From contig JAGHZQ010000115.1 in NCBI GenBank assembly GCA_017746715.1, positions 1-51,958 of the forward strand: a stretch of 51,958 bases of DNA, given 5' to 3'. This document shows, piece after piece, positions 17,385-26,174 of the stretch (within the stretch, counting starts at the first letter, position 1; every line of letters begins with the position of its first letter). This stretch comes from Cyanobacteria bacterium SBLK (lineage in GTDB: Bacteria; Cyanobacteriota; Cyanobacteriia; Cyanobacteriales; Spirulinaceae). The position numbers and the translations under genes are program-made. The notes beneath the pieces are model-generated. The model searched no databases. It was given only the letters and a program-made list of their open reading frames with translations, and was not told the origin of the DNA.

Positions 17385-18176
17385 ATGCCCTCCGTTTCCG
17401 ATCGCCTCCAAACCCTCAAAGCTAATTCTCAATGCGCCCTAATTCCCTTTATTACCGCAGGAGATCCGGACTTAGAAACTACCGCCAAAGCCTTGCGGGT
17501 TCTCGATCGCTCTGGTGCGGATATTATTGAATTGGGGGTTCCCTATTCCGATCCCCTTGCTGACGGTCCTACCATTCAGGCAGCAGCAACGCGGGCATTA
17601 AAACGCGGCGTTAAACTAGAAGACGTATTGGAAGTTGTCGAATCGATACGGAATGACATTACTGCCCCGATCGTTCTCTTCACTTATTACAACCCGATTT
17701 TATATCGCGGCATCGAACCATTTTTAAAACGCATTGCAGAGGTAGGAGTGAAGGGTTTAGTCGTACCAGATTTGCCCCTAGAAGAAGCAGAGGGACTCCT
17801 AACGAAGGGAAATGAGGTGGGGATTGAATTGACGTTATTGGTTGCCCCGACGAGTCCTCAAGAGCGGATCGAGGCGATCGCCCAACAATCCCAAGGCTTT
17901 GTTTATTTGGTGAGTGTTGCTGGAGTGACTGGGGCAAGAACAAAAGTATCAGCAAAAGTGAAGGACTTGTTATCTGTCCTCCACAAAGTAACGGATAAAG
18001 CGATCGGAGTCGGTTTTGGGATTTCTCAACCGGAACACGCCAGACAAATGAAAGAATGGGGGGCAGATGCAGTGATTGTGGGGAGTGCAGTGGTGAAACG
18101 CCTAGCACAAGGTACGCCAGAGGAAGGATTGCAAGCAATTGAAGTTTTTTGTCAGAGTCTCAAGGCAGCTATTTAA
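17385..18176 (+). CDS. trpA: Tryptophan synthase alpha chain
   Basis: 263 aa, full length. TrpA cleaves indole-3-glycerol phosphate to indole, which is channelled to TrpB. The marks are ALIPFITAGDPDLE, then IELGVPYSDPLADGPTIQ carrying the catalytic Glu and Asp, GLVVPDLPLEEA, and the phosphate loop GVGFGISQPEHA plus DAVIVGSAVV. trpB is not adjacent, as usual in cyanobacteria where trp genes are scattered. Confidence 0.97.
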   Translation: MPSVSDRLQTLKANSQCALIPFITAGDPDLETTAKALRVLDRSGADIIELGVPYSDPLADGPTIQAAATRALKRGVKLEDVLEVVESIRNDITAPIVLFTYYNPILYRGIEPFLKRIAEVGVKGLVVPDLPLEEAEGLLTKGNEVGIELTLLVAPTSPQERIEAIAQQSQGFVYLVSVAGVTGARTKVSAKVKDLLSVLHKVTDKAIGVGFGISQPEHARQMKEWGADAVIVGSAVVKRLAQGTPEEGLQAIEVFCQSLKAAI

Positions 18177-18178
18177 AC

Positions 18179-18207
18179 AAGGCGATCGCCTTCCTCTCTT
18201 CTTTTTT
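18179..18207 (+). terminator. HIP1-based hairpin terminator after trpA
   Basis: AAGGCGATCGCCTT, a perfect 14-bp palindrome built on HIP1 just past the trpA stop, followed by TTCCTCTCTTCTTTTTT. It folds as a 5-bp stem with a GATC loop and a U-rich tail, a plausible intrinsic terminator. Confidence 0.4.
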
Positions 18208-18260
18208 CCAGGATAAAAGCACAATATCGAGAGAATTAACAAGGAATAAAGACAAGTCAA

Positions 18261-18316
18261 GAAACTATGGCCTAGAAACTATGGCCTAGAAACTATGGCC
18301 TAGAAACTATGGCCTA
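18261..18316. repeat. 14-bp tandem repeat, four copies
   Basis: GAAACTATGGCCTA repeated four times without mismatch, with a partial fifth (GAAA). It lies between trpA and the tRNA-Ala gene. 14 bp is twice the 7-bp STRR unit, but the sequence is different. There are no spacers, so it is not CRISPR. Confidence 0.9.
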
Positions 18317-18347
18317 GAAAAAGCTGAAGAAATGATGAAGAAAAGAA

Positions 18348-18420
18348 TGGAGGTAAGCGGACTCGAACCGCTGACATCCTGCTTGCAAAGCAGGCGCTCT
18401 ACCAACTGAGCTATACCCCC
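18348..18420 (-). tRNA. trnA-UGC: tRNA-Ala (anticodon UGC)
   Basis: Read on the minus strand: acceptor GGGGGTA pairs with TACCTCC (one G-U). The D arm has AGCTCAGTTGGTAGAGC. The anticodon loop CTTTGCAAG gives anticodon TGC, the T arm is GCGGTTCGAGTCCGC, and the discriminator is A. CCA is not encoded. 73 nt. It is a single gene, not in an rRNA operon spacer here. Confidence 0.96.
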
Positions 18421-18533
18421 ATGTAGGCTGTTATTTCAAAGCACTTTTGTTATTATACACAATATTGACCATTCGCGTCAAAAAAAATCAAAAAATTTTT
18501 GGAGTCGCGATCGCTTGCTCTCTCAAAACTACC

Positions 18534-19415
18534 ATGAGCCTTATCGTTGCTGCATTCTACAAATTCGTTTCCCTGCCGGATTATCGCAAAAAACAAACCG
18601 AGATTTTGCCTTTTTGCCAAGAACAGGGTATTAAAGGAACAATCTTACTGGCTGAAGAAGGAGTCAATGGTACGATCGCCGGATCTCGCGAGGCAGTTGA
18701 AACCGTTTTGGCATTTTTGCGATCGGACTTCCGTTTTGCTGACTTAGAACACAAAGAATCCCGAACGACAAAACAACCTTTTGAACGATTGAAAGTGAAA
18801 CTCAAACGAGAAATCGTGACCTTTGGGGTTCCAGAAGCAAACCCGAGCGATCGCGTCGGAACCTATATCGATCCGCAGGAATGGAACGCCATCATTACCC
18901 ATCCCGATGTTACCGTAATCGACACCCGCAACGATTACGAAGTCGATATCGGCACCTTCAAAGGAGCCAATAATCCTCAAACCCGCTCTTTTCGGGAATT
19001 TCCCGACTACGTTCGCACCCATCTCGATCCTGAAAAACAGCCCAAAGTTGCCATGTTTTGCACTGGAGGCATTCGCTGCGAAAAAGCAACCTCCTATCTC
19101 CTACAACAAGGATTTTCCAAGGTTTATCATCTCAAAGGGGGCATTCTCAAATATTTAGAAGAAATTCCCCCAGAGGAGAGTTTATGGGAAGGTGAATGTT
19201 TTGTTTTTGACGATCGCGTCGCTGTCGGACACGGATTAGAACAGGGACAATACGAAATGTGTCGCAGTTGCGGTCATCCCATTTCCGAAGCAGACAAAGA
19301 AAGCGATCGCTATCAAGAAGGGATTTCCTGTCCTTACTGTTTCGATTCCTTAACTGAAGAAAAGCGATCTCGCCAAGAAGAACGTCAGCGACAATGGGAA
19401 GAAAAGCACGGATAG
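18534..19415 (+). CDS. trhO: tRNA uridine(34) hydroxylase, rhodanese-like
   Basis: 293 aa of the TrhO (YceA/UPF0176) family, which makes 5-hydroxyuridine at tRNA position 34. An N-terminal acylphosphatase-like domain (MSLIVAAFYKFVSLPDY, EEGVNGTIAGS) is followed by a rhodanese domain with active-site C176 in FCTGGIRCEKA. A C-terminal Cys cluster (CRSCGHP and CPYC) follows. I chose ATG 18534, where family proteins begin; a longer frame from 18447 adds 29 unrelated residues. Confidence 0.92.
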   Translation: MSLIVAAFYKFVSLPDYRKKQTEILPFCQEQGIKGTILLAEEGVNGTIAGSREAVETVLAFLRSDFRFADLEHKESRTTKQPFERLKVKLKREIVTFGVPEANPSDRVGTYIDPQEWNAIITHPDVTVIDTRNDYEVDIGTFKGANNPQTRSFREFPDYVRTHLDPEKQPKVAMFCTGGIRCEKATSYLLQQGFSKVYHLKGGILKYLEEIPPEESLWEGECFVFDDRVAVGHGLEQGQYEMCRSCGHPISEADKESDRYQEGISCPYCFDSLTEEKRSRQEERQRQWEEKHG

Positions 19416-19736
19416 GTTGGGAAAGTCCTTGCGATCGGCTTTTGTCCGAGAGAAAAAAAATCCCTAAATCACCTTCCGATGAATTAGGGATCGCCAATCA
19501 GGGTGCATCTACCATTACTCTCTTCTCTCTTTCCCGAAGCCATCGGGACATTTTACAAAAATTTTTGGCAGATTTTTTTATAACTCGCGAGAGAATTTTT
19601 CGAGGTACATTTCAAATTGGTGAATTTATAATTCAGATAATAAGAAAAAACTTCTCAGGAGAAAAAAATCTCGAAGCGGTTTCATCGCTGGCGATCGCTC
19701 CAATTTTCAATCATTATGATAATGCTACGATGATTT
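19416..19736. other. 321-bp spacer between convergent trhO and sbcD
   Basis: It holds a modest hairpin (ATCCCTAA / TTAGGGAT, 19460-19491, loop about 16 nt) that might end trhO transcription, then AT-rich DNA. One open frame runs through it, but it has no ribosome site, overlaps trhO and gives an unconvincing product. Confidence 0.4.
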
Positions 19737-21017
19737 CTATAATAAACTTAACTGACTGCCTTGATTTTCTAAGCGATCGCTATCAAGATTAAAATCGATT
19801 TCCTCTCCATTTAATAACCGTTCTGCCGCATCGAGCATTTCCGAAGAGAGGTCTTTTAAATCTTCGCGATTGCCCAAATAAGTTTTTAATGCCTCAATCG
19901 GATCGAGCGTATTATTTGCACCTAATTCCGGCAAGCGAGGGCGAGCGAGTTGACTGACCAATTCGGGCGTAATGGTATGAGTATGAGCAATTTTCAATGC
20001 TTCTTGGATACTTTTCGTCTCGATTGCTTCAATTTGATCGGAACGTAATTTATAAATTAAACGAACGACCGCATCTTCAATCTCTTTTTTTGCGATGGTT
20101 TGCAATATTTTTTCCGTCGGATCTTCTACCTGAGAAACATCAATATTAATCGTACAAAATGGACGAGCAGGAACGGGACAAAACTTCCATTTTGCATCCC
20201 CCTTCTTAACGTCAATTAAAACATAACCTTTATCTTCCTTCTCCTCGCTAAAATCAACCCGTTCGATACTCCCCGGATAAATAACGGGAGGATTATTATC
20301 GGGATTAAGATTTTGATGTTTGTGAACGTGACCGAGGGCAACATAATCGAATTCTTCCCGCGTTAATAACGATATGGGTAAAGTAAATCCTTTCCCGACT
20401 GCTAAAAAACGTTCTGCCCCCAAATTTGCCCGATCGGCCATTAAATGCCCTAATAATACCGTCGGCAAATCCGGATCGAGTTTGCGAATTTCTCCTTCTA
20501 AAACCGGATTCAAGCGATCGATTAACATGGTATTGACTTCAGTCATCGATCGCCCTTCCGTTTCCGGACGGGTTAATAAAGTCGATCGCGTCAACCAAGG
20601 CAACGTAATCACCTGAATCTCGCCGTTTTTAGTTTGGATTCGATAAGTTTCGATGGTATCTCCCACGATAAATCCCGGAACTGCTAAAGTGCGATAAATC
20701 GATAAACTTGCTCCCCCCGTCCCTTGGGAATGCAAATCGTGATTTCCCACCAATAAAATCGTAGGAATATTGGCAGCTGCAAGGCGATGAAACTGCCGCG
20801 CAAAGGCTTGTTGTACGTAAGGAGGAGGAGTTGCATCGGGAAACGCATCGCCCCCGAAAAGGACCAAATCCGCTTCTTTAATGGCGCGATCGATACAGTC
20901 TCCGAGTGTTCTAACGAAATCTTCCAATCGCGTATTTAAACCCGTTTCTGGATTGATGCGACCGTGGGTAAAACTACTACCAATGTGGATATCAGAAAGA
21001 TGTAAAATTTTAATCAT
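19737..21017 (-). CDS. sbcD: SbcD-type DNA exonuclease subunit
   Basis: 426-aa calcineurin-like phosphoesterase of the SbcD/Mre11 family. With SbcC it processes hairpins and DNA ends. Metal-binding motifs are LHLSDIHIG (Asp and His), LVLFGGDAF, LLVGNHDLHSQG, a GHLM segment and YVALGHVHKHQ. The capping domain follows (YPGSIERVDFSEEKEDKGYV). The C-terminal third is the variable SbcC-contacting region. sbcC is not adjacent. The ATG at 21017 lies just downstream of an STRR and has no obvious Shine-Dalgarno sequence. Confidence 0.92.
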   Translation of the reverse strand: MIKILHLSDIHIGSSFTHGRINPETGLNTRLEDFVRTLGDCIDRAIKEADLVLFGGDAFPDATPPPYVQQAFARQFHRLAAANIPTILLVGNHDLHSQGTGGASLSIYRTLAVPGFIVGDTIETYRIQTKNGEIQVITLPWLTRSTLLTRPETEGRSMTEVNTMLIDRLNPVLEGEIRKLDPDLPTVLLGHLMADRANLGAERFLAVGKGFTLPISLLTREEFDYVALGHVHKHQNLNPDNNPPVIYPGSIERVDFSEEKEDKGYVLIDVKKGDAKWKFCPVPARPFCTINIDVSQVEDPTEKILQTIAKKEIEDAVVRLIYKLRSDQIEAIETKSIQEALKIAHTHTITPELVSQLARPRLPELGANNTLDPIEALKTYLGNREDLKDLSSEMLDAAERLLNGEEIDFNLDSDRLENQGSQLSLL

Positions 21018-21028
21018 AGTAGTTTTTG

Positions 21029-21063
21029 TTGTTGGTTATTCGTTGTTTGTTGTTTGTTGTTGA
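21029..21063 (-). repeat. STRR: five heptamers upstream of sbcD
   Basis: TTGTTGG TTATTCG TTGTTTG TTGTTTG TTGTTGA on the plus strand, in exact register and ending about 11 bp before the sbcD start. On the sbcD mRNA this is a CAA-rich leader. Confidence 0.8.
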
Positions 21064-21127
21064 GCCATAATTGTTTCCTCTTGTATTTTAGACCAATTTG
21101 CGCTTAACTGTTAACTGTTGGTTATTG

Positions 21128-21976
21128 ATGGATATCCTCGTGTTTTGGAATTTAGTTGCGATCGAATTGGAAAAAATAGTCAAGCGACCTCTATTTTTAT
21201 TTTTGTTGGGATTGTTTGTAGGATTGCTTATCTTTATTTTCCTCGGGGGATTATTTGCCTTTGAGTTGACTGGCGATCCGAGAACGAAACTCTTTTTTCG
21301 AGAAACCCTTGCAGGGACGGCAGGAGGAGAACTTGCTCTCGGTTTGGCAATGAGTCTGGGGGGACTTTCTTTATTAATTTTAACAGCCGCGATCGCAACC
21401 TCCGAATATCAATGGCGCACCCTGCATTTATACTTGAGCCACGGAGTCAGCCGCACGAAACTTTTACAAGCAAAATTTGTTGCTCTCACCGCGATCGCAT
21501 TATCATTTGTCTTGGTTTCTCTTGTCTTGGGTTTGGCGTTTGGCCTTCCCCTAACGATTCCGATGGAAGGAGAAATAAAAATTGCAGAATTTGGCTCTCT
21601 TTTCTTGCGAAGCACGCGCGTCTTTTTAGCAATATTGCCGTGCATTGCGATCGCTTTTCCCATTGCCATTTTAACCCGTTCCATTGCGATAACCAATACA
21701 GTAACCTTATTATATATTTTTATTATCGAACCCGTCCTCTCAACGGCTGGAAGAATTTCCGGCGAACCCCTTTCTCGACTAACACTTTATTTACCTTTCC
21801 AACTCGCTCAATTTCTAGTCAGAAGATCGCCGGATAATATTCCTGAAGATAGTATGGAAGAATTTATGCAAATATTTGTCGATCCTAATTTAGCAGCTTT
21901 TGGTCTTACAATTTGGCTTTGTATCTTGGCAATCGCGACATGGCTACTATTTCGACGACAAGATTTAACAAGTTAG
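21128..21976 (+). CDS. ABC-2 type transporter permease
   Basis: 282 aa with six hydrophobic segments and the ABC-2 permease look. An N-terminal amphipathic helix (NLVAIELEKIVKRP) precedes TM1. A GTAGGELALGLAMSLGG region and a short SEYQWRTLHLYLSHGVSR coupling motif follow, the last typical of ABC-2 permeases that pair with a separate ATPase. No ATPase gene is next to it, so the substrate cannot be guessed. ATG 21128 is chosen as the first residue of the amphipathic helix; an upstream frame start at 21098 reads repeat DNA. Confidence 0.8.
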   Translation: MDILVFWNLVAIELEKIVKRPLFLFLLGLFVGLLIFIFLGGLFAFELTGDPRTKLFFRETLAGTAGGELALGLAMSLGGLSLLILTAAIATSEYQWRTLHLYLSHGVSRTKLLQAKFVALTAIALSFVLVSLVLGLAFGLPLTIPMEGEIKIAEFGSLFLRSTRVFLAILPCIAIAFPIAILTRSIAITNTVTLLYIFIIEPVLSTAGRISGEPLSRLTLYLPFQLAQFLVRRSPDNIPEDSMEEFMQIFVDPNLAAFGLTIWLCILAIATWLLFRRQDLTS

Positions 21977-21984
21977 TTATTGAT

Positions 21985-22012
21985 TGCCTGCACTGAGCTT
22001 TGTCGAAGTGTT
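21985..22012. repeat. Short dispersed repeat (TGAGCTTTGTCGAAG type)
   Basis: GCCTGCACTGAGCTTTGTCGAAGTG. Related shreds are seen at about 5934-5950 (GCCTGCCGAAGTG), 11470-11510 (GTTCGACTGAGTGC region) and 23908-23932 (CTTCGGCTGTGCTCAATGCA). It is often next to STRRs and looks like a small dispersed repeat family. Confidence 0.4.
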
Positions 22013-22069
22013 GGTGATTAGTGATTTGGACTCGCACAACGACTATTCTGACTTCTTTCCGTACGGGCA

Positions 22070-22744
22070 ATGAATAACAAGCAACAACCCACCCCCAACT
22101 TCTCCCAAGAGGAGAGTGACAAACAACCAATATACCGTATCGGTTTAACAGGAGGAATTAGCACGGGAAAAACAACAGTTTCTCACTATCTCGATCGCGG
22201 ACATCACCTTCCCATTCTCGATGCCGATATTTATGCTAGAGAGGCTGTCGATCGCAATTCTCCCATCCTTATAAAAATCGTAAAACGCTATGGCCCAGAG
22301 GTGTTACTTCCCGATAAGACGCTTCATCGTAAAACACTCGGCGATATTGTTTTTGCCCATCCCGATGAGAAAAAATGGTTAGAAGCACAAATCCATCCCT
22401 ACGTTCGCGATCGCTTCGTGTCGGAATTAGGGACTCTCAACGCTACAATTGCTGTATTGGTCATTCCACTTTTGTTTGAAGCAGATATGACTAATTTTGT
22501 CAATAGTATCTGGGTTGTTTCTTGTTCCCCCGAACAACAACTGCAACGCTTATGCGATCGCGACAGACTGACCCCAGAACAAGCACAATCGCGCATTAAT
22601 AGCCAAATTCCTCTCTCACAGAAAATTGCCGCAGCTAATAGCGTGTTAGATAATTCTTCTACGGTTGAAAATTTACTGCACCAAGTTGATTCTGCCTTAA
22701 AATCAATACCATATCCATTCAATAAATTTAATATAAACTATTGA
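22070..22744 (+). CDS. coaE: Dephospho-CoA kinase
   Basis: 224 aa. It catalyses the last step of coenzyme A synthesis, ATP-dependent phosphorylation of dephospho-CoA. The P-loop is GLTGGISTGKTT. Other marks are the ILDADIYAREAV substrate motif, IHPYVRDRF, VLVIPLLFEADM and CDRDRLTPEQAQSRI. Family members normally start two or three residues before RIGLTGG. Here some 20 polar residues (NNKQQPTPNFSQEESDK) precede it, and their DNA resembles the neighbouring repeats. There is no alternative start, so the extension is probably translated. Confidence 0.93.
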   Translation: MNNKQQPTPNFSQEESDKQPIYRIGLTGGISTGKTTVSHYLDRGHHLPILDADIYAREAVDRNSPILIKIVKRYGPEVLLPDKTLHRKTLGDIVFAHPDEKKWLEAQIHPYVRDRFVSELGTLNATIAVLVIPLLFEADMTNFVNSIWVVSCSPEQQLQRLCDRDRLTPEQAQSRINSQIPLSQKIAAANSVLDNSSTVENLLHQVDSALKSIPYPFNKFNINY

Positions 22745-22769
22745 GTGAAAATTTGCTAGAGGTCGAAGC

Positions 22770-22797
22770 AAATCACCAATCGCCAATCACTAATAAC
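22770..22797 (+). repeat. STRR: four heptamers before an ATG
   Basis: AAATCAC CAATCGC CAATCAC TAATAAC, ending one base before the ATG at 22799. The same arrangement is seen before cobO. Confidence 0.75.
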
Positions 22798-22798
22798 A

Positions 22799-23845
22799 AT
22801 GAAAAAAATTTTTGCCTTTTCCCAAAAATCTCAGACAATTGCTCAAACGGCTATAGAAGAGCAGGGATTGGAGGTCAAACCGTCTCATTTTTCTAGTCCC
22901 AAAAATAATGATTTAGGTTTGTTTTTTTTATCGATTTCGATCTTTTTATTTCTTGGTTTTCTTTTATTTAAGCGTAAAAGTAAAGAAGTTAGATTGTCAA
23001 TATTTGTAAGTTTTTTTCTAGGCTGTTTATTAGCTGTTTATACGTCAATTCAAATCTCAACTCAATCCTTAATTGGAAAACAGGAAGAAAAAGAAAATAA
23101 TGAATTAGAACGAAAGCCGATCGCAAGTCAAGTCAATCCGACCCAATCGCGAAATCGCGAGGAAAATAAAATCGATAAAGTGAAAGAAACTAGTAAAGCG
23201 AACAATAAAAACTCTCAAGAAAATTCCTCGCAAGAAATAGAAGAAAAGTCTCAAAAAACAAGTTTAGAGGAAACAGGAAGAACAACAGAAAAAAAAGAAA
23301 AAGTTAAAGATAGCGATAATACAAAAGTAGAATCTGGAGTTAACTCCCAAAAGAATTTAGCAGAAAAAAAACAAAACAAAACAGACACTAAAAATTCTAA
23401 TATTTCTCGTTCCTCAATATCTCCAAATCCAAATTTAACACAATTCCCAGAGCAACAAGAATCTGAAATTGCAACTTCAACTCAAAATAACGTTGCCAAT
23501 ACAACGGGAAGGGGCAATCTTGGGACAACTAATCCCATAAATTCCATTGCTTCCACACGATTCTCTCGCGATCGCAGTTTCTCGGCTAATGTGCAAACTT
23601 CATTATTTCGTCCCATCCTCAAACTTGGCGATCGTGGTTTTGATGTCACGCTTTTACAAACCGTACTCAAAGAATTAGGATATTATGCTTTGGACATTGA
23701 TGGTGATTATGGTTACTCTACAGAACTCGCCGTCCAAAACTTCCAGCAACAAAATAATCTTCTTGCTGATGGTATTGTTGGGTTTAGTACCTGTAATATT
23801 CTCAAAGCAAAAAGTGAAAATACAGAAATACAATGTACTTCCTAA
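22799..23845 (+). CDS. Membrane protein with C-terminal peptidoglycan-binding domain
   Basis: 348 aa. Two membrane spans (about 39-57 and 65-84) are followed by a long Lys/Glu/Asn/Ser-rich disordered stretch (about 90-265). A PG_binding_1 domain closes the protein: LRPILKLGDRGFDVTLLQTV-type helix, GYYALDIDGDYGYSTELAVQNFQ in two parts, and DGIVGFSTCN. This suggests an inner-membrane protein reaching into the cell wall. The low-complexity linker and AT-rich codons differ from its neighbours. No catalytic domain is visible. Confidence 0.8.
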   Translation: MKKIFAFSQKSQTIAQTAIEEQGLEVKPSHFSSPKNNDLGLFFLSISIFLFLGFLLFKRKSKEVRLSIFVSFFLGCLLAVYTSIQISTQSLIGKQEEKENNELERKPIASQVNPTQSRNREENKIDKVKETSKANNKNSQENSSQEIEEKSQKTSLEETGRTTEKKEKVKDSDNTKVESGVNSQKNLAEKKQNKTDTKNSNISRSSISPNPNLTQFPEQQESEIATSTQNNVANTTGRGNLGTTNPINSIASTRFSRDRSFSANVQTSLFRPILKLGDRGFDVTLLQTVLKELGYYALDIDGDYGYSTELAVQNFQQQNNLLADGIVGFSTCNILKAKSENTEIQCTS

Positions 23846-23941
23846 TAAACCCTTATCGTTAAGAAAAAAAATAAAACTTCAACTTCGATCGATACCAACA
23901 ACTAACACTTCGGCTGTGCTCAATGCAAGCTAATAACCAAT

Positions 23942-25339
23942 TTAAAAATTTTCAGAAACAACCTGATTGCGTCCTCGTTCTTTTGCTTCGTATAATGCCA
24001 AATCTGCTACGCCGATTAATGCTTCTGGAGAAAATTCACTAGAAGGAATTGTCGTAACAACTCCCAAACTTAAGGTGATGTAACTTCCCAAGGGCGAACG
24101 AGCATGAGGAATTTTTAAATCTTCCACGGCTTGACGAATACTTTTAGCAACTTCTAATGCTGTTCGGGCATCAGTATGAGGTAAAATTGCAGCAAATTCT
24201 TCCCCACCATAGCGAGAAAGAGTGTATTCTCCCATCGATTCTTCTTGCTCTTTCAGTGTTTTATCAATTGCTTTTGCGACCCATTGCAAGCAACCATCTC
24301 CAGCTAAATGACCGTAACAGTCATTATAGCGCTTAAAATAATCGACATCGCACAAAATTAAAGAGAGAACTTCTTGAGTTGACATTAAATTCTGCCAAAC
24401 TTTGGCAATTTCTGTATTAAAATAACGTCGATTGGTGACGTGAGTTAATCCATCAAGGAGAGCAAGGCGTTGCAATTCTTCATTGGCTTCTTGTAAAGCG
24501 CGTTCTGCGCGCACGCGATCGGTAATATCATTAGAGAGTGAAAGCAAGCATTCTTGACCGTGAATGGTAATAATTTCTGCTGATAGTAACGCCGTCCGCA
24601 ATGCTCCCGATCTCGTGCGGAATTGAAACTCATAATTGCGAATGACCCCGTACATTGTTAAATGTTTAAATAACTGAGTTCGCAAATTGGGTTCGACCCA
24701 TAAACCCAAATCCATCGCCGTATGTCCGATAACCTCTTCGCGAGAATATTCCGTGACTTGACAAAAGGCTTCATTGACATCGAGATGACGGCCATCATTG
24801 AGCCGAGTAATCGTAATTGCGTTGGGATTCGAACGGAATGCTTTGGCAAATTTTTCTTCCGAGAGACGTAATTCTTTTTCAATGCGCTGGCGTTCGCGAA
24901 TTTCCTCCGCTAAGAGTGCATTGTGCATCATTAAGAGTTTTAAAGCATTGCGAATGCTCAGTTGATTCTCAATGCGAGCCAGAACTTCTGCATCGTGAAA
25001 AGGTTTGGTAATATAGTCGCGTCCTCCCACGGAAAAGGCTTTAACCTTATCCCAAACGCGATCGAGACTGCTGATAAAGATAACGGGAATTTCCTGCGTT
25101 TTATGATTGGTTTTGAGATGCTGACACAGATCGTAGCCATTCATATCCGGGAGATCGACATCGAGCAAAATCAAATCGAGTTCGGACTTCGTGACTTGTT
25201 CTACTGCCTGCCGGCCTTGTTGCACGATCTGCACGCGATATCCTCGTTGCGTCAGCAACAACGATAAGCGTTCTGCATCGTCGAGGTAATTATCGACAAT
25301 TAAGATGCTTTGGGGCGATGCACTAAAATCGGGATTCAT
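23942..25339 (-). CDS. REC-PAS-GGDEF diguanylate cyclase
   Basis: 465-aa signalling protein. The receiver domain spans 10-128, with phosphoacceptor D60 in LDLILLDVDLPDMNG and a conserved ITKPF Lys. A short coiled linker (EIRERQRIEKELRLSEEKF) leads to a PAS domain at about 165-285 (SNPNAITITRLNDGRHLDVN). The GGDEF domain begins near 295 (LLDGLTHVTNRRYFN) with an intact active site YGGEEF. No RxxD inhibitory site stands at the usual place before GGEEF, so product inhibition may be absent. It should make c-di-GMP under phosphorylation and ligand control; the partner kinase is not in the window. Confidence 0.92.
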   Translation of the reverse strand: MNPDFSASPQSILIVDNYLDDAERLSLLLTQRGYRVQIVQQGRQAVEQVTKSELDLILLDVDLPDMNGYDLCQHLKTNHKTQEIPVIFISSLDRVWDKVKAFSVGGRDYITKPFHDAEVLARIENQLSIRNALKLLMMHNALLAEEIRERQRIEKELRLSEEKFAKAFRSNPNAITITRLNDGRHLDVNEAFCQVTEYSREEVIGHTAMDLGLWVEPNLRTQLFKHLTMYGVIRNYEFQFRTRSGALRTALLSAEIITIHGQECLLSLSNDITDRVRAERALQEANEELQRLALLDGLTHVTNRRYFNTEIAKVWQNLMSTQEVLSLILCDVDYFKRYNDCYGHLAGDGCLQWVAKAIDKTLKEQEESMGEYTLSRYGGEEFAAILPHTDARTALEVAKSIRQAVEDLKIPHARSPLGSYITLSLGVVTTIPSSEFSPEALIGVADLALYEAKERGRNQVVSENF

Positions 25340-25741
25340 GGAAAATTAACCCAATTCGGGAGAAGAATTTACCAACCACATCAACTCTATTATCTCAGGC
25401 ATGGTTATTTCAATCATAAAGTTAATGGGTTTGACATATTTTGAGGCGATCGCATTACGACGTTAAGAGGTCTTGAAGGTATTGTCACATTTTTCTCGAA
25501 AGACATCAATGGAAAGTGAGTCTTTTATAGATTTTGCCCGCAATTTAACAATAGAATAGACAAGAACTTTGTTTTTGCCGGCCTTGAGTTAATGAATAAT
25601 TCTTGCAACGATCGCGATCGTATTTGACGGGGATCTCTGCATAATATTTTGTCTGTAGAGATCGGATGAAAAGGAGATCGCGATCGCTTTTTCTCTCGAT
25701 TGTTGCTATTATCAAACACAACCATCCCGCTCTCAATTCCC
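25340..25741. other. 402-bp spacer before the broken PHP gene
   Basis: It divides divergent genes and holds HIP1 sites near 25447 and 25675-25690. Minus-strand frames exist but lack ribosome sites and family features. I see no RNA gene and no convincing promoter. Confidence 0.35.
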
Positions 25742-26020
25742 ATGCTCGAACTTCACGCCCATACGACTTATTCGTATGGTACTCTTGAACTAATTGAATT
25801 GGTCGAGGCTGCCTTTCAAGCAGGCGTTCGCGCCTTTGCCATTACCGACCACGATACTCTTAGCGGCTGGAAAGAAGCCTTTAGAGCAGCGAGAAATCTC
25901 GAGATGGAAATCGTGCCTGGAGTCGAATTAAGTACCGTCCATCGCGATCGCTCCCTGCATATTTTGGGATTTTATCCCGATGCCGGGCATGCTCGTTCCA
26001 TGCCCGCATCAAAGGATTGA
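25742..26020 (+). pseudogene. PHP-domain phosphoesterase, truncated
   Basis: The first 80 residues are a good PHP N-terminus of the TrpH/YciV type: MLELHAHTTYSYG with metal His residues, FAITDHDTLSGW and IVPGVELSTVHRDRSLHILGFYPD. Intact relatives are about 220-290 aa. Here the frame leaves the family at the GFYPDAG position, exactly where a perfect hairpin begins, and stops within 12 codons. A further fragment in another frame (RIEETRLNQLQLPL..., to about 26131) may be leftover sequence. The metal site is incomplete, so it should be inactive. Confidence 0.75.
25984..26006. repeat. 8-bp perfect hairpin at the PHP break point
   Basis: CGGGCATG, loop CTCGTTC, CATGCCCG. It sits precisely where the PHP reading frame is lost and could be the scar of a small palindromic element. 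Confidence 0.65.
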
Positions 26021-26174
26021 AGAGACCCGTCTCAATCAATTACAATTGCCCCTCCATTTATTGCCACCGCTCAAACAATTGATTGCCACCGACAAAATCC
26101 GCAAGCGATCGGCAGAGAACGTCGCGCTCTAACAAAATCGTCCGGAGAAAGCGAAGAAAGCCAGAAAAACGAAA

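Noticed and set aside
18261..18316. Tandem repeat considered as a CRISPR array
   Set aside because: Units are 14 bp and contiguous, with no spacers, and no cas genes are in the window.
19394..19792. Plus-strand ORF of 132 codons between trhO and sbcD
   Set aside because: It overlaps trhO, has no ribosome site, and its product shows no domain or membrane feature.
25525..25743. Minus-strand ORFs upstream of the PHP remnant
   Set aside because: No ribosome sites and no family features; HIP1-rich DNA gives chance frames.
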